Below, in pieces: positions 35,601 through 47,415 of a stretch of DNA of 64,000 bases. A program made the translations under genes and the position numbers. This DNA comes from Gamarada debralockiae (taxonomy: Eukaryota > Ascomycota > Leotiomycetes > Helotiales > Hyphodiscaceae): positions 180,971 to 244,970 of the forward strand of contig NXFV01000216.1 of NCBI GenBank assembly GCA_002803225.1. The letters are read 5' to 3'. The notes under the pieces were generated by a model. That model made no database searches. It worked only from the letters and a program-made list of their open reading frames with translations, and was not told where the DNA came from. The first letter of the stretch is position 1. Every line of letters begins with the position of its first letter.

Positions 35601-36772
35601 CTGTTCCTCATGGACTGTTACTGTATCACCACGGATTTGAAGTGACACTTCTTGTTTTTCATCGCCGTTGCCTTTGGAAATATCACTCCGCACCTTGATA
35701 GGCGGAGATTGGATCTAGAGTCCAGGTCAAAATAGTAATCACAGGAATACTACCGAAGACATACCATTCCGAAGCAAGTGTCATATTCGAGCTCCTTGTT
35801 CGTGATCTGGTTCTCGGAGAACGGGGTTGTAATACTAGTGTCGTAAGACCGGGTAATATCAGTCGATGGTGAGCTATGATCAAGTATTTCTCTTGCCGTT
35901 GATGGCGATGCCGGGCTCTCATCTAGGGTTTTCTGTAGAACCGGTGAAGCTTGTGGCAGATAATGCTCTCGAAGCATAAAGTCCACTGTGGTACCTTTGC
36001 TGATTGGTAAATCGCAGGAGAGGTGGACTGCGGAAGGAGCCGCAGGTTCTGCGAAGCCCGGGTTCCACAATACTTGTTGTTTTGAGTCTGCTTCTACTCG
36101 CGAAGGCCGAGCCCAAAGGTCCGTTGATGACCGATACGGCTGGAGAGTATCGTCCAGACCAGGGCCAACGACTTCCGGAAAACCCTGTGAATTATCGTAG
36201 CCCTGTAACGGATTATTGAAAAGTCCACCTATACTTAAACTTTCGTCCCATGAGTCCAGTGAAGTGAAGGAGGGAACACTCAGTTCAGAAGCGGGATGAG
36301 CGAAAGGTGTGCTCTTGGGTCCAGAAACTGAGGCGCCAAGACTACCTTCACTCCATGACGAGGCGCAGAAAGGCTGATAGAGCTGGGGTGACAAGATTGG
36401 GGTCTCAGAGGCGACGAGATAGCATTGAAATTGGTTCCCGACTGTAGAGAGGCTGCAGGATCCGGAAGCCACCTCTTGCCCAGGTGGTTCTGATTGAGCC
36501 GACTCAGCTGAGCGTGTGAGATTTAATTCGTAGAGACTAGATGTCGATACCTCAAAGCTAGGAAGGCCATGGTATACAATCGGCAAGGCTTGCATCTGCT
36601 GTGAAGGGTGACTTGATTCAATCTCCATGCAAGGCCGCTTGCTTTGGCTAAAGGTGTTCGCCCACGGGTCTGCAGTGTCAGCCTTGCCATCAACATATTC
36701 CAGCGGTAGAGGCCTCTTAGGAGATGAGGGTTGGTATTGCGTCCCAAATGGGATGTAATTGTATATATCCAT
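32678..36772 (-). CDS. SNF2-family ATPase with RING finger (Rad5/Rad16/HLTF-like)
   Basis: Twelve exons, complement(32678-32701, 32757-32855, 32910-33060, 33129-33314, 33382-34216, 34278-34489, 34561-34591, 34647-34794, 34850-34922, 34980-35090, 35146-35714, 35765-36772), give 1148 residues in phase. The first roughly 340 residues are Ser/Pro-rich and disordered. ATPase motif I is DDMGLGKT (ending at 594), motif II DEAH (716-719), motif III LTGTPIQNRLEDFG, and the C-lobe has FSCWTGMLDLIEKAL and RCHRLGQTGEVKAFR. A C3HC4 RING (Cys900, 903, 922, His924, Cys927, 930, 940, 943) lies inside the helicase, as in Rad5/Rad16-type DNA translocase-ubiquitin ligases. It appears intact despite its transposon-rich setting. 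Exons of 31 and 24 nt make automated prediction error-prone. Whether it acts in repair or in transcription is unknown. Confidence 0.87.
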
Positions 36773-37406
36773 CCTTTATATTAGATGGAAAATAGGGTAC
36801 CGTGAAGAGCCAGAAAAAGAGAAATTGGGTTGATGAGGAATAGAAGTCGAAGACCCGAGGAAAACGACGTGTGCCTGGGCAGATTTTGGCACTGTACCGC
36901 CACGGAACGCCACACATAACCTTAGTTTACAACGAATAACACAACTAGTGTCAAATCGCGATTCTTGAAGTTTTATCCCCTACTTATTACTCAGCCACCA
37001 CGTTTATAATTCAGTTGTTATTAAGTGAAATAAATACATTATAATAATATCTTATGACATAGAAGAAATACTCGTACAAAGCTGTTTTGATTGTTATTTA
37101 ATAAGTGGCTTGAATCGCTATTTTCAGTGCTCACAGGGTAGTGTCAACCTAACGCCTTGATTTTCAGGCTTTGGTCGAGCCGCGAGAATCACGATTTGCA
37201 GCACCCTATCAAATCACAGCCAAAACAGTTTTATATAAGTAGTCCTTTTATGTTACAATAGAGTTAAGTATTGTAATAAATCTCATATTATATGAAGGAG
37301 GCTTGACACTTATATGCTGACTTATAAGCAGGGCGATTTTTTTGATTTTCTTTCAAATCGCGATTGTATCAGATTAGGCGATAAAGTAAATTCATGAGTA
37401 TCTAGA
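36773..37406. other. AT-rich intergenic stretch left of the transposon
   Basis: No gene is supported. The stretch is visibly AT-rich and should include the SNF2 promoter. CTAGA at 37402-37406 is repeated at the other side of the transposon. Confidence 0.4.
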
Positions 37407-38905
37407 CTCTCAATGTGGGTGGGAAGTTGCCGATTTGAGGGCACAGACCACTATACCAAAAACGCGTACTTAGGTCCTAGAACAACCAAAGCAATAGCTA
37501 ATTTAGCCCAGAATGAAGCGCAAATACGCATCAGTTGCGTGCCAGACCGATCCTGTTACAATTACTACACCAAAACGCGTCCGCAAGTCCCGAGCTAAGC
37601 ATTTTACTCCTCCTCCAGAGCTCTCTTTCTCTCAAGGCCAGCATGAGACCCCTCAGCGCACTGGAGTCTTTCTTTGCAAGGCGATTGCGCAAAAGAAGAG
37701 TATCTCATTTACTCAAGAAGAGATCCGCGATGTGACTGGCGTCCCTCCCCGTGTACAGACCGATATTCTTAAGTCAAAGCAAGTCCGAATGCTTCACCAC
37801 TGCCTAGAGAGTCAAGAACCAGATCCTCGAGCTCCTCTGCGATCGATTACACGTCAGGATACACAGGCAATACACAATTATCTCGTTGATCCGAATATAT
37901 CTCCCGAAAAGAAGAATGAGCCTTGGCTTGATATAGCAGAGGCTGCTGGTGTAGATCTCCCTAAGACACGATATTTCAAGCCCGCGAGACTCTCTACTAT
38001 CGAGCCACAGACAATACAACAACATTGTAAGAGAGATAAGGGTCTTGGGAGCTTTGTACAGGAAGAGGAGAAGGAGTTGACAAGGAAGGAGGCAGACTAG
38101 CGGCTTAATTGGATCGATATTCAGCTCCCAAAGAGACCACACTCTGTGGATTGGAAAGACTATGCTTTTTGTGATGAGTTTCACTTTAGTGTAGCTCAAC
38201 AAGATACCTCTCGTATCAAGAGACCTATTGGGAAGGACTATAAGTACGCAAAAGAGAATGTTCAACTCAAGAAAGTTATATCAAAGGACGAGAAAGCAGC
38301 TGCGCGAGAGGAGGGACATCTTAAGCTTATAAATATCTTCGTTATTATTGGCTACAACTTCAGGAAGACAATCCGATATGAGGTTTCTAATAACGTAGGG
38401 AAGATGGAGCAAAATACTTATATCAGGATTCTACAGGAGCTTCTTGCGGATCCAGAATGGCAGCGACAAGGCCTTACTCTTGTTCAAGATAAGGATTCCG
38501 CCCATATAGCTAAGAAGGTTGTTTAGTTCTGTGAAAAGGAAGGTCTTTCTATAATTACATTGCCAGGCAACTCTCCTGACTTCTCTATTCTAGAGACATT
38601 AGCACGTACGTATAAGAAGAGGTTTCATATAAGGCGTTCTAGGTCAGAAGCAGCAGGATTAGCTCGTTTTGAGAAGATCTTTAATGAGGAGGTTGATCAA
38701 GAGAAGATCCAGTACCAGTATTCCTTCTATACAAAGAGGTTTTATGATTGTAGAGATAGAGATGGTCAAATGACAAAGTATTAGTATAGTCTAGTATAAT
38801 CAAGAAACAGAATTGTACTGTAAAACTGGGGTGTTAGGCGTTATTTGGTGTGGTGGTCTGTGCCCTCAAATCGGCAACTCGGCAACTTCCCACCCACATT
38901 GAGAG
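37407..38905. mobile_element. Tc1/mariner-like DNA transposon with terminal inverted repeats
   Basis: A 45-bp left repeat at 37407-37451 (starts CTCTCAATGTGGGTGGGAAG) matches the complement of the right end at 38853-38905. The right copy has an extra 8 bp because GTTGCCGA is doubled there. CTAGA flanks both ends (37402-37406 and 38906-38910). The duplicated target can be read as CTAGA or as the TA inside it, the latter implying one base difference at the tips. One long transposase frame fills the inside. The nearly intact repeats suggest fairly recent insertion. Confidence 0.85.
37513..38784 (+). pseudogene. Tc1/mariner-like transposase with two internal TAG codons
   Basis: A single frame of 424 codons starts at ATG 37513 and is interrupted only by TAG at 38098-38100 and TAG at 38524-38526; there is no frameshift. 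The N-terminal part is Lys/Arg-rich with a helix-turn-helix-like segment (SFTQEEIRDVTGVPPRVQTD). The DDE-like catalytic part shows a first Asp near FCDEFHF, a second in LVQDKDSAH and the late block LPGNSPDFSILE. Both stops are of the CAG-to-TAG kind, compatible with C-to-T change at CpA as in repeat-induced point mutation. Readthrough is the less likely alternative. The copy is probably inactive. Confidence 0.8.
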
Positions 38906-39331
38906 CTAGAATCTAGAATCGTAGGTTTCAAGAGAACCCTGTATTGAAATTTAAACGATAAGCGTAAAAGGGCCTGCTGACACATCAGGACGTAGATCTC
39001 ATCTGACAGATTGACTATAGTTACGTTATTCGCTCTCGGCTGCCAAGCCTTGCTAAAATAGCTACACGTTTTCAAGTCGCCACGAAGCAAACATACAACT
39101 CAATTCAAACTCAACTATTGAAACTCCAGTATGTTTCATTTGTAGAGCATTGTGCCAAAGAGCATTTGCCTGTCGGCAACGAGACAATGAATATCAATGC
39201 TATTTCGTAGTAAAGTAGCACGTCACCTCTTAAGAATATCCATAACTATAACTGCGTGAAAACGTCAAGCTACACTAAGACCTCTAATGACCACTATCAT
39301 TTCCAATTCACTCAACTAGGCGTTTCACTAC
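38906..39331. other. Intergenic, between the transposon and the NLR 3' end
   Basis: No gene is supported. It should contain the 3' UTR of the NLR gene. Confidence 0.4.
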
Positions 39332-42300
39332 TTACAATACCCCCACAACTCCCCCCCGGGCCTGTTTTACAAACTCATCCCATGTCATCCCCAAATTTTC
39401 TTCCAATCTTGCCATTCCTCTAAGCTTTTGTATCGAAAGGCCTTTCGAATTTTTGGGGTAAGGGTCAGCACCCCATTGCAAGAGCAAACTAGCATACTCG
39501 GGGGCTTGCTTTCGATGAGAGCGAACAATCTCCCATAGTAGCGTCTTCTCACTGCTGTAATGCTTATAATCTACCTCAGCCCCTCTCTCAAGGAAAAACT
39601 GAGCAATGCAAATGGGTCTCGATTTTATAATAGCGTTTTTTAAGCCATCACTCATCACGACTTTTGACGGGGTATATTTTACCAGTCGGGTAAGTTTATC
39701 CAGGAGTTCTGCTTCTTCAAGATCGCCCAGCTTGTCCAGAAGCTCATTCCACGTATAATACGTAACATTGGGCTTCATTCCATGGCTGAGGAGGCTTTCC
39801 ATTATCTCGATATGTCCATATGGTGCCAGAGACGAAGGTCTGTCGTAAGGGTGTACCGCCTTCCCTTCCCAATTACAAGGATTACATTCGGGGTCTGTCC
39901 CTAACCTTACAAGATGTCTTACTATCAAAACATTTTGACCCTTGATAGCGGTCGATAGAAGATATTCTCGTGATTTTTCTTGATCAAAGCCATATGTTTC
40001 GGCCGCACGATCAAGCAAAAGGTCAAACATTTGTGGAGACCCTTTTTGAGCTGCAACATCAAGGAGCTTCTGTAGGTTTTCTTTCGAAATTTGGCCAAGC
40101 AGCACTCGAACCGATTGGATATTGTCGTCGCGTACAGCATCTTTTAGAATTTCTTCCAGGTCCTGTGGGTTAAATTTCCCAAGCGGATCCTCCACATCAG
40201 AGGCCGTTTTCAGGAAGGTCGATTGAGTCGCGTGGGTTTTTGCGATGTGCTGTTCAAGGTCGCCATTGGAAAGGAACCCTATTTCGGCGAAGTCGCATGC
40301 TTTTTCTAGACACTTGAAAGGTCTGTTATGGGCCCTCAGATGGGAATCTCTGGCGGACGGAGAGTCGAAGCCTGTCCGGTAGTATGGGCAGCCTAATCGA
40401 TCGCATTTGAATAGACCGTAGCCATAAAGACTTTGCAACCGTGCGCATTGGCAACCCGGTTTATGGCGTTGTGAATGACAGAGCATGGTTTCGATCTGTT
40501 TGCGGACTCGCATAATGATGGTGGAGATGGTGGAAGGATCGTAATCAACCAAATCCTTTCCCTCTGTTTGAAAAGTAAGCGCAAATTTTGAGCTGCCGCA
40601 GATGAGATGCCTTACCATTTCCCCCCAAAAGACTATTCCTTGACAGAAAATTCCACATCTTTACAAGAGCATCTTGGGCAGTGGGATATTTCTTGAAAGT
40701 CTCAAACTCCTCCGGCAATTTTAGCATTCTCGTGGGTTCTTGGAAGAAGTAATTCTCCCTTGCAGTAATAAACTTAGAGACAAGACTTTGTAGGTTCTGC
40801 AACGACTCTGGGGTGAGCCTTGAAGCACAGTCGCGAACGTGGTGAAGCCACTCCGTTGAAGCGTATGCGAGAAGAATATAATCTCCAGCCAATATACTGC
40901 TCATGAAATCTTGAGAGTATACTTCCTCGTCGAGACAGTCAAAAGATAGATATGAGAGACAAGCAGAGCTGATGAATAGGTGACTGCTGGTTCTATCCAA
41001 GAACCTGTTATTACGTGCGCCGAAAAGAAACCTGTCACTTGTCAGCTCCAAACTTGTGCTCATCCGAGAACAAATGGACGCACTCCTTTGCAGTGAAATG
41101 AACAAACTGAAGCACCCCGTTTTCGATTTCGATAATAGGCCCACATATTTCAAGTATGTTTGCAAATATCTTCCGGCCTTTGGCAAAGTTTATTTTGCCT
41201 GGTATGATGGCGAGAGCTTGAAGTATCTCCTCGTTCCTAAGGGGGTAGGTTGCACAACCTATCCACTCCAAGGCATGACGAGCAATGTCTTGCTGATTTG
41301 GGGGTAGATGGTTCTTGATTCTGGAGATGATGCGATCGTATCTGCGAGCAACCATTAGATCCGGTAAGTATATGGAGCTACGGGCGATCAAAGGAGGGGA
41401 CTCACGCTTCCTCTATTCCGTCAGGAAGATTATTGATTTCGTTCACCATATCTATTAGGTTTAACTGAGCTTTCACATTTCTAATAACTAATTTTGCATA
41501 AAGAAACATCCCTAATGCGCAGTTTAGCAAACTGTGTATTGATGAGGGAAACTCGCAGACTTACCTTTGGCCATTGAAGAGATTGGTTTCAAGCGTGACG
41601 CCATATCAGAACACTCATCGTCCTCAAGCCCATAGGAAGATAGGTCGTTAGACCATTGTTCAATTTCATAGTTCACGTAGAGCTCAATATCCAAGCCATT
41701 CTTGCGGTCTACTCGGATATATGGTACACCTTTCCCGATAGCAGAGGAAATATCGCGCTCTTCTCGACCACTTATGAGCAATCGAAGGCTTTCACAGCCT
41801 TCGGTTATTTTTATGAGAGCCCGAAGCAGAGTACGTCTCTCGCTCGGCAATATTTCATCTACGCCATCTACGATAATGAAGTTAAGCCCCGCGTTCTTAA
41901 GTAAGTCAGACAAGAGTGTAGAAGTGAACTCCGTGGATAACGATATTCGGGAGAAGTTGAACTTATACATCTCAACAAGAACTGGCCGCAATTCTGGATT
42001 AGCCAAAAGCACCTGAAATATCAAGGAGTGGAGTATTTTCAACGCGGAGTCTCGTGCCTGCCTATTGTGGCTAAGAATGGCGAATAACACATTATGTCCC
42101 TGCTCTTTCCTTCGGCGAATCACGAGAGACGATGTGATGGTTTTTCCTGTTGTTTATTAGTATTCAACTGCATCAATTTGATTTGTTAATTTACCTGCAC
42201 CAGGAATCCCTTGAAGCCAAAATACGCGTGCGGAATTGTCCTTAGAATCGGACCATTTCTTGAAAGAAGCATCTTCTTCAAGCCACTGGCCTGCATCTGG

Positions 42301-43411
42301 CTGAGACTCATTTGCCAACCTTTCGAGGTCCGCATCGTATAGGTAAGGGTCTAAGCCAGACCTGGCAGCCTCAAAATCCTGCCAGTCTTGATGATTTTGC
42401 GTTCTTTCGTGCGCATCGAATATTCTTCTTCGGTCTTCTTCAGCTCGGATGATGTTCTCTAAGGTCACCTCGCTGTTCATAAGGGACTTGTGCGCAATGA
42501 TGTTGCCTTTGATGACATTGAGCTTTCCCAAAGTCTTTGGCCAAAGTGATTCGAAAAACTTCTTCCATTCTGCTCAAACTCAGATGTTGTCAGATGGGAT
42601 TGAATAGGTGGTGTACTCACTGCTCTTCTTGAAGAACTTAAGAGTAGTGGCATACAAATCAAGAATATCTCTGTAGAAGAGACACAGTATTCCTTTCATA
42701 TGTTGATTTTCCTTGAATAGTTCTGTGTATTTCCCAAAGTGGGGAAGGCAGTGTCCTATTTCAGCGAGAATTTCGACGATTTTATCGAAGCTCTTGACAA
42801 GAGTACTGGATATCTGAGAAACTCAAGATTAACAATGTACTAGTCTGCATAATCCGCACCATCGCAATTCCACATATGACCAGCCCTAAGGCTTACACTC
42901 AAAACTCAAGACTGGAAAAGTTAGGGCTTCAAAGAATCTTCCTTCCCGACTACACATGTTTTCTCGCAGGGTTCTATGAGGAGGTAGTTGATATAGGACG
43001 ACAAGTACGCATTTCTTCTGGAACCACAGCTAGGTTTACTTCTGGAACAACTCTCACCTGGAGTAGAAATTTCAAGGGCCCCTACAATCCCAATATCAGC
43101 AAACGTCACAGATAAGACCGGAACAATAGTCTTCATACCCAAATGAGGCAAAGAATGCTTGGATAAAGATTCACCATCGTGTCCATGATACCAATATATT
43201 GATTCAAACAATCCAGATACGGCTCAATTCTCCGTAGATTCTGAAGGGTTCCAGTCTTCCCCTGCTCAGCTTGGATGCGCTCTGTTTCATCATACACAGC
43301 GTCAATTGTTTTGTATTGTGAGAAGTCGTAAGGGTCAGGGCCCTTCAGTTCCGCTAGAAAGTCATCCCTGGCGGCTTCAAAGGCCTCTTGAAGGTAGTCT
43401 GGTGTAGACAT
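39332..43411 (-). CDS. NLR-type NACHT protein with C2H2 fingers and ankyrin-like repeats
   Basis: Nine exons, complement(39332-40563, 40616-41004, 41054-41341, 41406-41511, 41565-42146, 42195-42569, 42621-42813, 43058-43081, 43139-43411), give 1153 residues. Residues about 35-200 match the DUF7708-like helical domain found before fungal NACHT modules (LCLIWGPLKFLLQ, then KKFFESLWPK). The P-loop is GIPGAGKT (284-291) and Walker B VDGVDE (381-386), followed by a helical relay (EWIGCATYPLRNEEILQAL). Two C2H2 fingers use Cys797, Cys802, His818, His822 and Cys828, Cys833, His849, His854. Ankyrin-like repeats fill about 870-1120. Such proteins act in fungal non-self recognition and programmed cell death, though this one's ligand is unknown. 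The exon 7 end is the least certain point; an alternative donor 14 nt downstream would leave a 34-nt intron. Confidence 0.88.
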
Positions 43412-45853
43412 GATAAGAGAAGCCGCAATGGTAAGAGAGCACGAAAGTATTACGCGGTGGGTAAGACTGTTGACAATTTTGAAAATAACGATGCGGAGGG
43501 AAAAGTTGGGTACCCTCAGTCAAGTTGAGGCTGCCTTGCCGCAGCAGTTGAGGCTTAGCTCAGCCACGAAGACGCCACTCGAGGCTGCGATTGGAAATGA
43601 TAAGCTATAAGTCACGTGTAGGTAGTCTACTGGGGATCCAGTGGCCTCTGGCAAGGTGAATGTCATCAGGGGAAGCTATAATGGATTTATCTGATTTGCA
43701 AGGTAGATCCTGAGACTTGTGCCGTTGCCGAGGATAGGCGAGGGTGATTGGCGCCTGGGCAAAACAGAGAGCCGGAGAGAGCCCAGTTCTTCTGATTCTC
43801 AAGTGCTGCGAAGATAGTCTCCCTAAGAACGTGGGGGCTCGATACATAAAGCATCAAAACATCGGAATGGTATGTTATGAAGACGTCGAGATCAAGGAGG
43901 TGGTAGCCACTAGCTACAGAGAAACCTCTCGCAGGCGCGTTTATACCTAGACCGACTCGACGATCAAGCGGCTTCTGCGGCTAGGATATACGGAACCAAA
44001 GGCCCATTGCATCTGAGCTGCGGGCAGGAATACATATGGCGACCAAAAGACCCCTCTTTTGAAAATTTATTACAAACCCCTCTCTAAATACAACTTAATA
44101 AAAAGTTGATGCACTTTTAGTTCAGATGGTTATAAATCATTCCACAAAAAATTTAGACTTTAAAGCATTGTGTGGTAATTTATAAAAGGTGGAAGTAGCT
44201 GAAAAATCGCCACAAAAAAAGTGTGTTGCTGGCCGCAGCCCGGACGATATGGGACGCAACGAAAACGCAACGGATCCTCCCACCAAAATCTCTTGGAGCG
44301 AACTTTCAATACGTTTGTTGCCGACTAGAAGAGGAGCTCAGCTTCAATGACGTCTTCCTTTGGCCTCTTTAGAAGACTACGAGGCATGCCAACACCTCTT
44401 CCAAGGCTTCTCAAGGATGTGAGAATGGGCTTCCTTGGAACTGAAATGACGACGGGAACGCACCGGAAACGAAAATACAGCCGACACAGATAATACAGGT
44501 AGCATCCGCAAAGTACTTGACCACCGTATTCTTGCTCTTGCTCAAGAACTTGGTTTTATTTGTGGTACTTCTCTTCTTCGGTTTATGATGCGGAAGAACA
44601 CCACCGCCGCCAAGGCTACGCTTGAGATTTAAGAAGTATAACTGCATTCGGTGATAGTGGATAGAAGAACATGTTTTATAGGCAACATGTATCTCCACCG
44701 TAAGTCGATACGAAGTAATTTATATTGAGGGATCCGGGAAAAGTGATTGCTAAACTTGAACTTGCTACCACCTGGATAGCCTGCTTAGTCCTTGTAAAGA
44801 GTAACCAAAACACATTCAGCATTGGGGAAGTTCGCGGCAAGACGTTCGAGTCCTCTTTGCCATTAAAATGAAGGTCTTCAGGAAGATCCCAAAAACGTCT
44901 CCTAAGCTACAGAAGGCCTTTTCAACGAGGCTCAAGCAGCTGCTAAGACATGAAAGGAGGTTTGGACTTTCGAAGGGAAAGTTCATCAACAAGATCCAAG
45001 AAGTTGCTATGCAACTGAGCGAGGATATAAACAGACTTCCGAATGGAGAAGCTTTGCAAAATCATACTCGACAGCGACAAGGTATATCGATGCCAAGAAT
45101 TTCGTTGACAGGGATAGTTAAGTAGACGTTTGGGAATATACTCCAAGAGAAAATCCGGACCTTGTCAGTTGCCAACGAGAATGTGGAAAAGAGTTGAGTG
45201 AATTACTTACTCGCTGGATGGTGCTCCCTTGACGTTGTAAATGGTCGTCATTTTGGTTGTTTTTATCAAGCAGAGCAGACAGAAGTTGGTTGAAGATATA
45301 AGCCGGGTAAGCACCCAGGACAGGCGTAATGTAACTTTTGACAACATGTTCTGATCCTTGCCAAGATCCTTGGTTTCTTCACCAGGTTGCCTTTGAACGA
45401 GGTTGTGGTGGCGCTTTTGGAGGAGAACTTTGCCAGTACTTGGAAAGATCACAGTGCATAATCTCGAAGTCTCAAGTATGATTGATTGATTTGCAGGATC
45501 AACCCCGAATTGCCATAATAACAAAGATGAAGAGACGACGCAGTAAGTATCAAAGAGCAGACACTCAGGAAAACCAGGAAAAGAAATATCAAACCCGATC
45601 CCCAAATCCCCTCACACGCCAAGGTTGAAAACTCAGTTTGCTTCCATCACCATCAGCCATTACGTTTCTAATCCCCCATGCGTGCAGAGCTTTGCAGCGG
45701 TGTGTTGATCCCCAAATACCGTACTTGCGAATGGCAGTTGAGAAGGTTGGAATGCAGAGGAAGCCGATCCAAATGACAGTCATTCTAATGCGCAGAGAGG
45801 GAAAGAAAACCAGGTAGTTCCGTAAGTTCGTAGCCGCATATGAGGAAAGGTAT
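43412..45853. other. 2.4-kb intergenic stretch, AT-rich in part
   Basis: No recognisable gene. 44050-44215 is AT-rich with oligo-A runs. An 85-codon basic frame at 44868-45125 (listed separately) is the only candidate, and a minus-strand frame at 45589-45888 shows no family features. Confidence 0.4.
44868..45125 (+). CDS. Possible small basic protein, hypothetical
   Basis: An ATG-started frame of 85 codons, rich in Lys and Arg (MKVFRKIPKTSPKLQKAFST), with no recognisable domain, signal peptide or membrane segment. Its context is an otherwise gene-free stretch. It may be chance or the remnant of a larger gene. I list it only because it is open, ATG-started and compositionally consistent. Confidence 0.2.
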   Translation: MKVFRKIPKTSPKLQKAFSTRLKQLLRHERRFGLSKGKFINKIQEVAMQLSEDINRLPNGEALQNHTRQRQGISMPRISLTGIVK

Positions 45854-46882
45854 TTAACAGCAACCGCCTGCAGATCCTGATTGCACACCTTGTCCTTGTC
45901 CGACTTGTACTGTTGGCTTATTGTTGGCGGTCGTCGTACCCATTCGCTCCTTGATTTGGCGGGCCATGGTCAGGAAAGCTTGCTCGACGTTGCTGGCGTT
46001 CTTGGCTGAGGTCTCTAGGAAGGGGATACCGAGGCTGTCAGCGAATTCCTGAAGGCAAAAAAGTCAGTCATAATATTTAAGCAGATCATGAGGCAGATGC
46101 TTCATGTGATTTGAATCCGGTGATGTTGGACATGTGACAGGTACGTACCTTCGCGACTGTGTACTCCACAACCTTCTTGTCAGACATATCGCTCTTGTTG
46201 CCTACGAGCAACTTGTTGACACCCTCTGTGGCATATCTGTCAATTTCTTGAAGCCATTGCTTGACGTTGTTGAAGGAATCCATATCAGTGACATCGTAGA
46301 CAACGCAAATGCCATGAGCGCCTCGGTAGTAGGAAGATGTGATGGTTCGGAAACGTTCTTGTCCAGCAGTATCCCACTGTAAAACCATTTATTAGCCATA
46401 TCCGAATCTGCCAGTGTAGTTTCGAGCCCTTACGATCTGCAGCTTCACCGTCTTGCCATCCAACTCGATCGTTCGGATTTTCTGCCAAGGTATCAACATT
46501 TGCCTCGAAAGCCTTCAAAGACCGGAACCTACGAAGTCAACACCAATAGTTGAGATGTAACTCTCCGTGTATGTGTCATCTGCAAATCGCAACAGCAAGC
46601 AGGACTTTCCGACTCCAGAGTCTCCGATAAGGAGGAGCTTGAAAAGGTAATCGTATCTGGTATTATCATGAGTATGTAATTGTAAGACTCAGACAGCTAG
46701 TTGTGGCTGCTGGCGCTCATGTCCCGCGGATCGAACGCCATGTGGAAGGAAGGGGAGGACTCTGGAGTAGATAGCAGTCAGTCAGTTATATGCTTCGAAA
46801 CCAAGTTTGGACGTTTGTTTGAGGCGTGGCTGTGACAGAGGATGACGGTATGTTTGGAAGGAACTTACTACTCTGGATTCAT
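45854..46882 (-). CDS. ypt1: Rab1-type small GTPase Ypt1
   Basis: Five exons, complement(45854-46048, 46149-46376, 46434-46481, 46533-46656, 46872-46882), give 201 residues. The first exon is only 11 nt (MNPE split by the intron), a pattern typical of filamentous ascomycete ypt1. G1 is GDSGVGKS (15-22), switch II WDTAGQE (62-68), NKSD is 121-124 and ETSAK 149-153. The protein ends GGCC, the double geranylgeranylation site. Rab1/Ypt1 directs ER-to-Golgi vesicle tethering and autophagosome formation. Length and motifs match the family exactly. The 215-nt first intron holds no open frame of note. Confidence 0.96.
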
Positions 46883-47415
46883 GATGGTAGGTGGCTATTT
46901 GTTCAGGGAAAGGTTTGAGGGTAAGTGAGTCGATTCGATGGAAAATGCGATGGTAGTTGTGATTGTGGGGAGTTTGAAGGTATCGCAACTGTCTGAATCT
47001 CAAGGTCTAAGATTCCGCCGTCACGGGTCAGGTGTTGTTAAGCGGCTCTCAGCCTCAGGCAGAATCGCTCCTTCTTTTGTCCACCGAGTTACGAATAATT
47101 TGGGGCTTTCTTTGTCAAGTTACAGGGTTTGTAAGTGAATTGAAAAGTCCAAAATTATACCAAATACGATATCTAAGATTAGTTGCTTGCATATCTAGAC
47201 AAGATGTTGTTATGAATCAATATCAAAATGGCTGTTCACAGACCGCCTAACCGCTTTGGGCGATTATTCTGCCAATCGATAGGAGCTTTCACGTTTTTGG
47301 GGTTTTGGAGAATTATTCGTTGTATTTAGTGACGTACAAATCATACACCTCTCAACGACGCCCTCTTCGGTGTTTTCTGGATGTCTTTTGAAGATATATT
47401 CAACAACTCTAGCTG
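46883..47415. other. Divergent promoter region, ypt1 and the GC-AG gene
   Basis: The flanking genes start on opposite strands and 533 bp separate their ATGs. I see no additional feature. Confidence 0.4.

Noticed and set aside
41007..41040. 34-nt intron with gtgaca donor in the NLR gene
   Set aside because: Too short for fungal splicing; the 49-nt alternative (41005-41053) keeps the same phase and fits the family better.
44841..44864. tRNA-like GTTCGAGTCC block
   Set aside because: No matching T-stem, anticodon arm or acceptor stem could be built around it.
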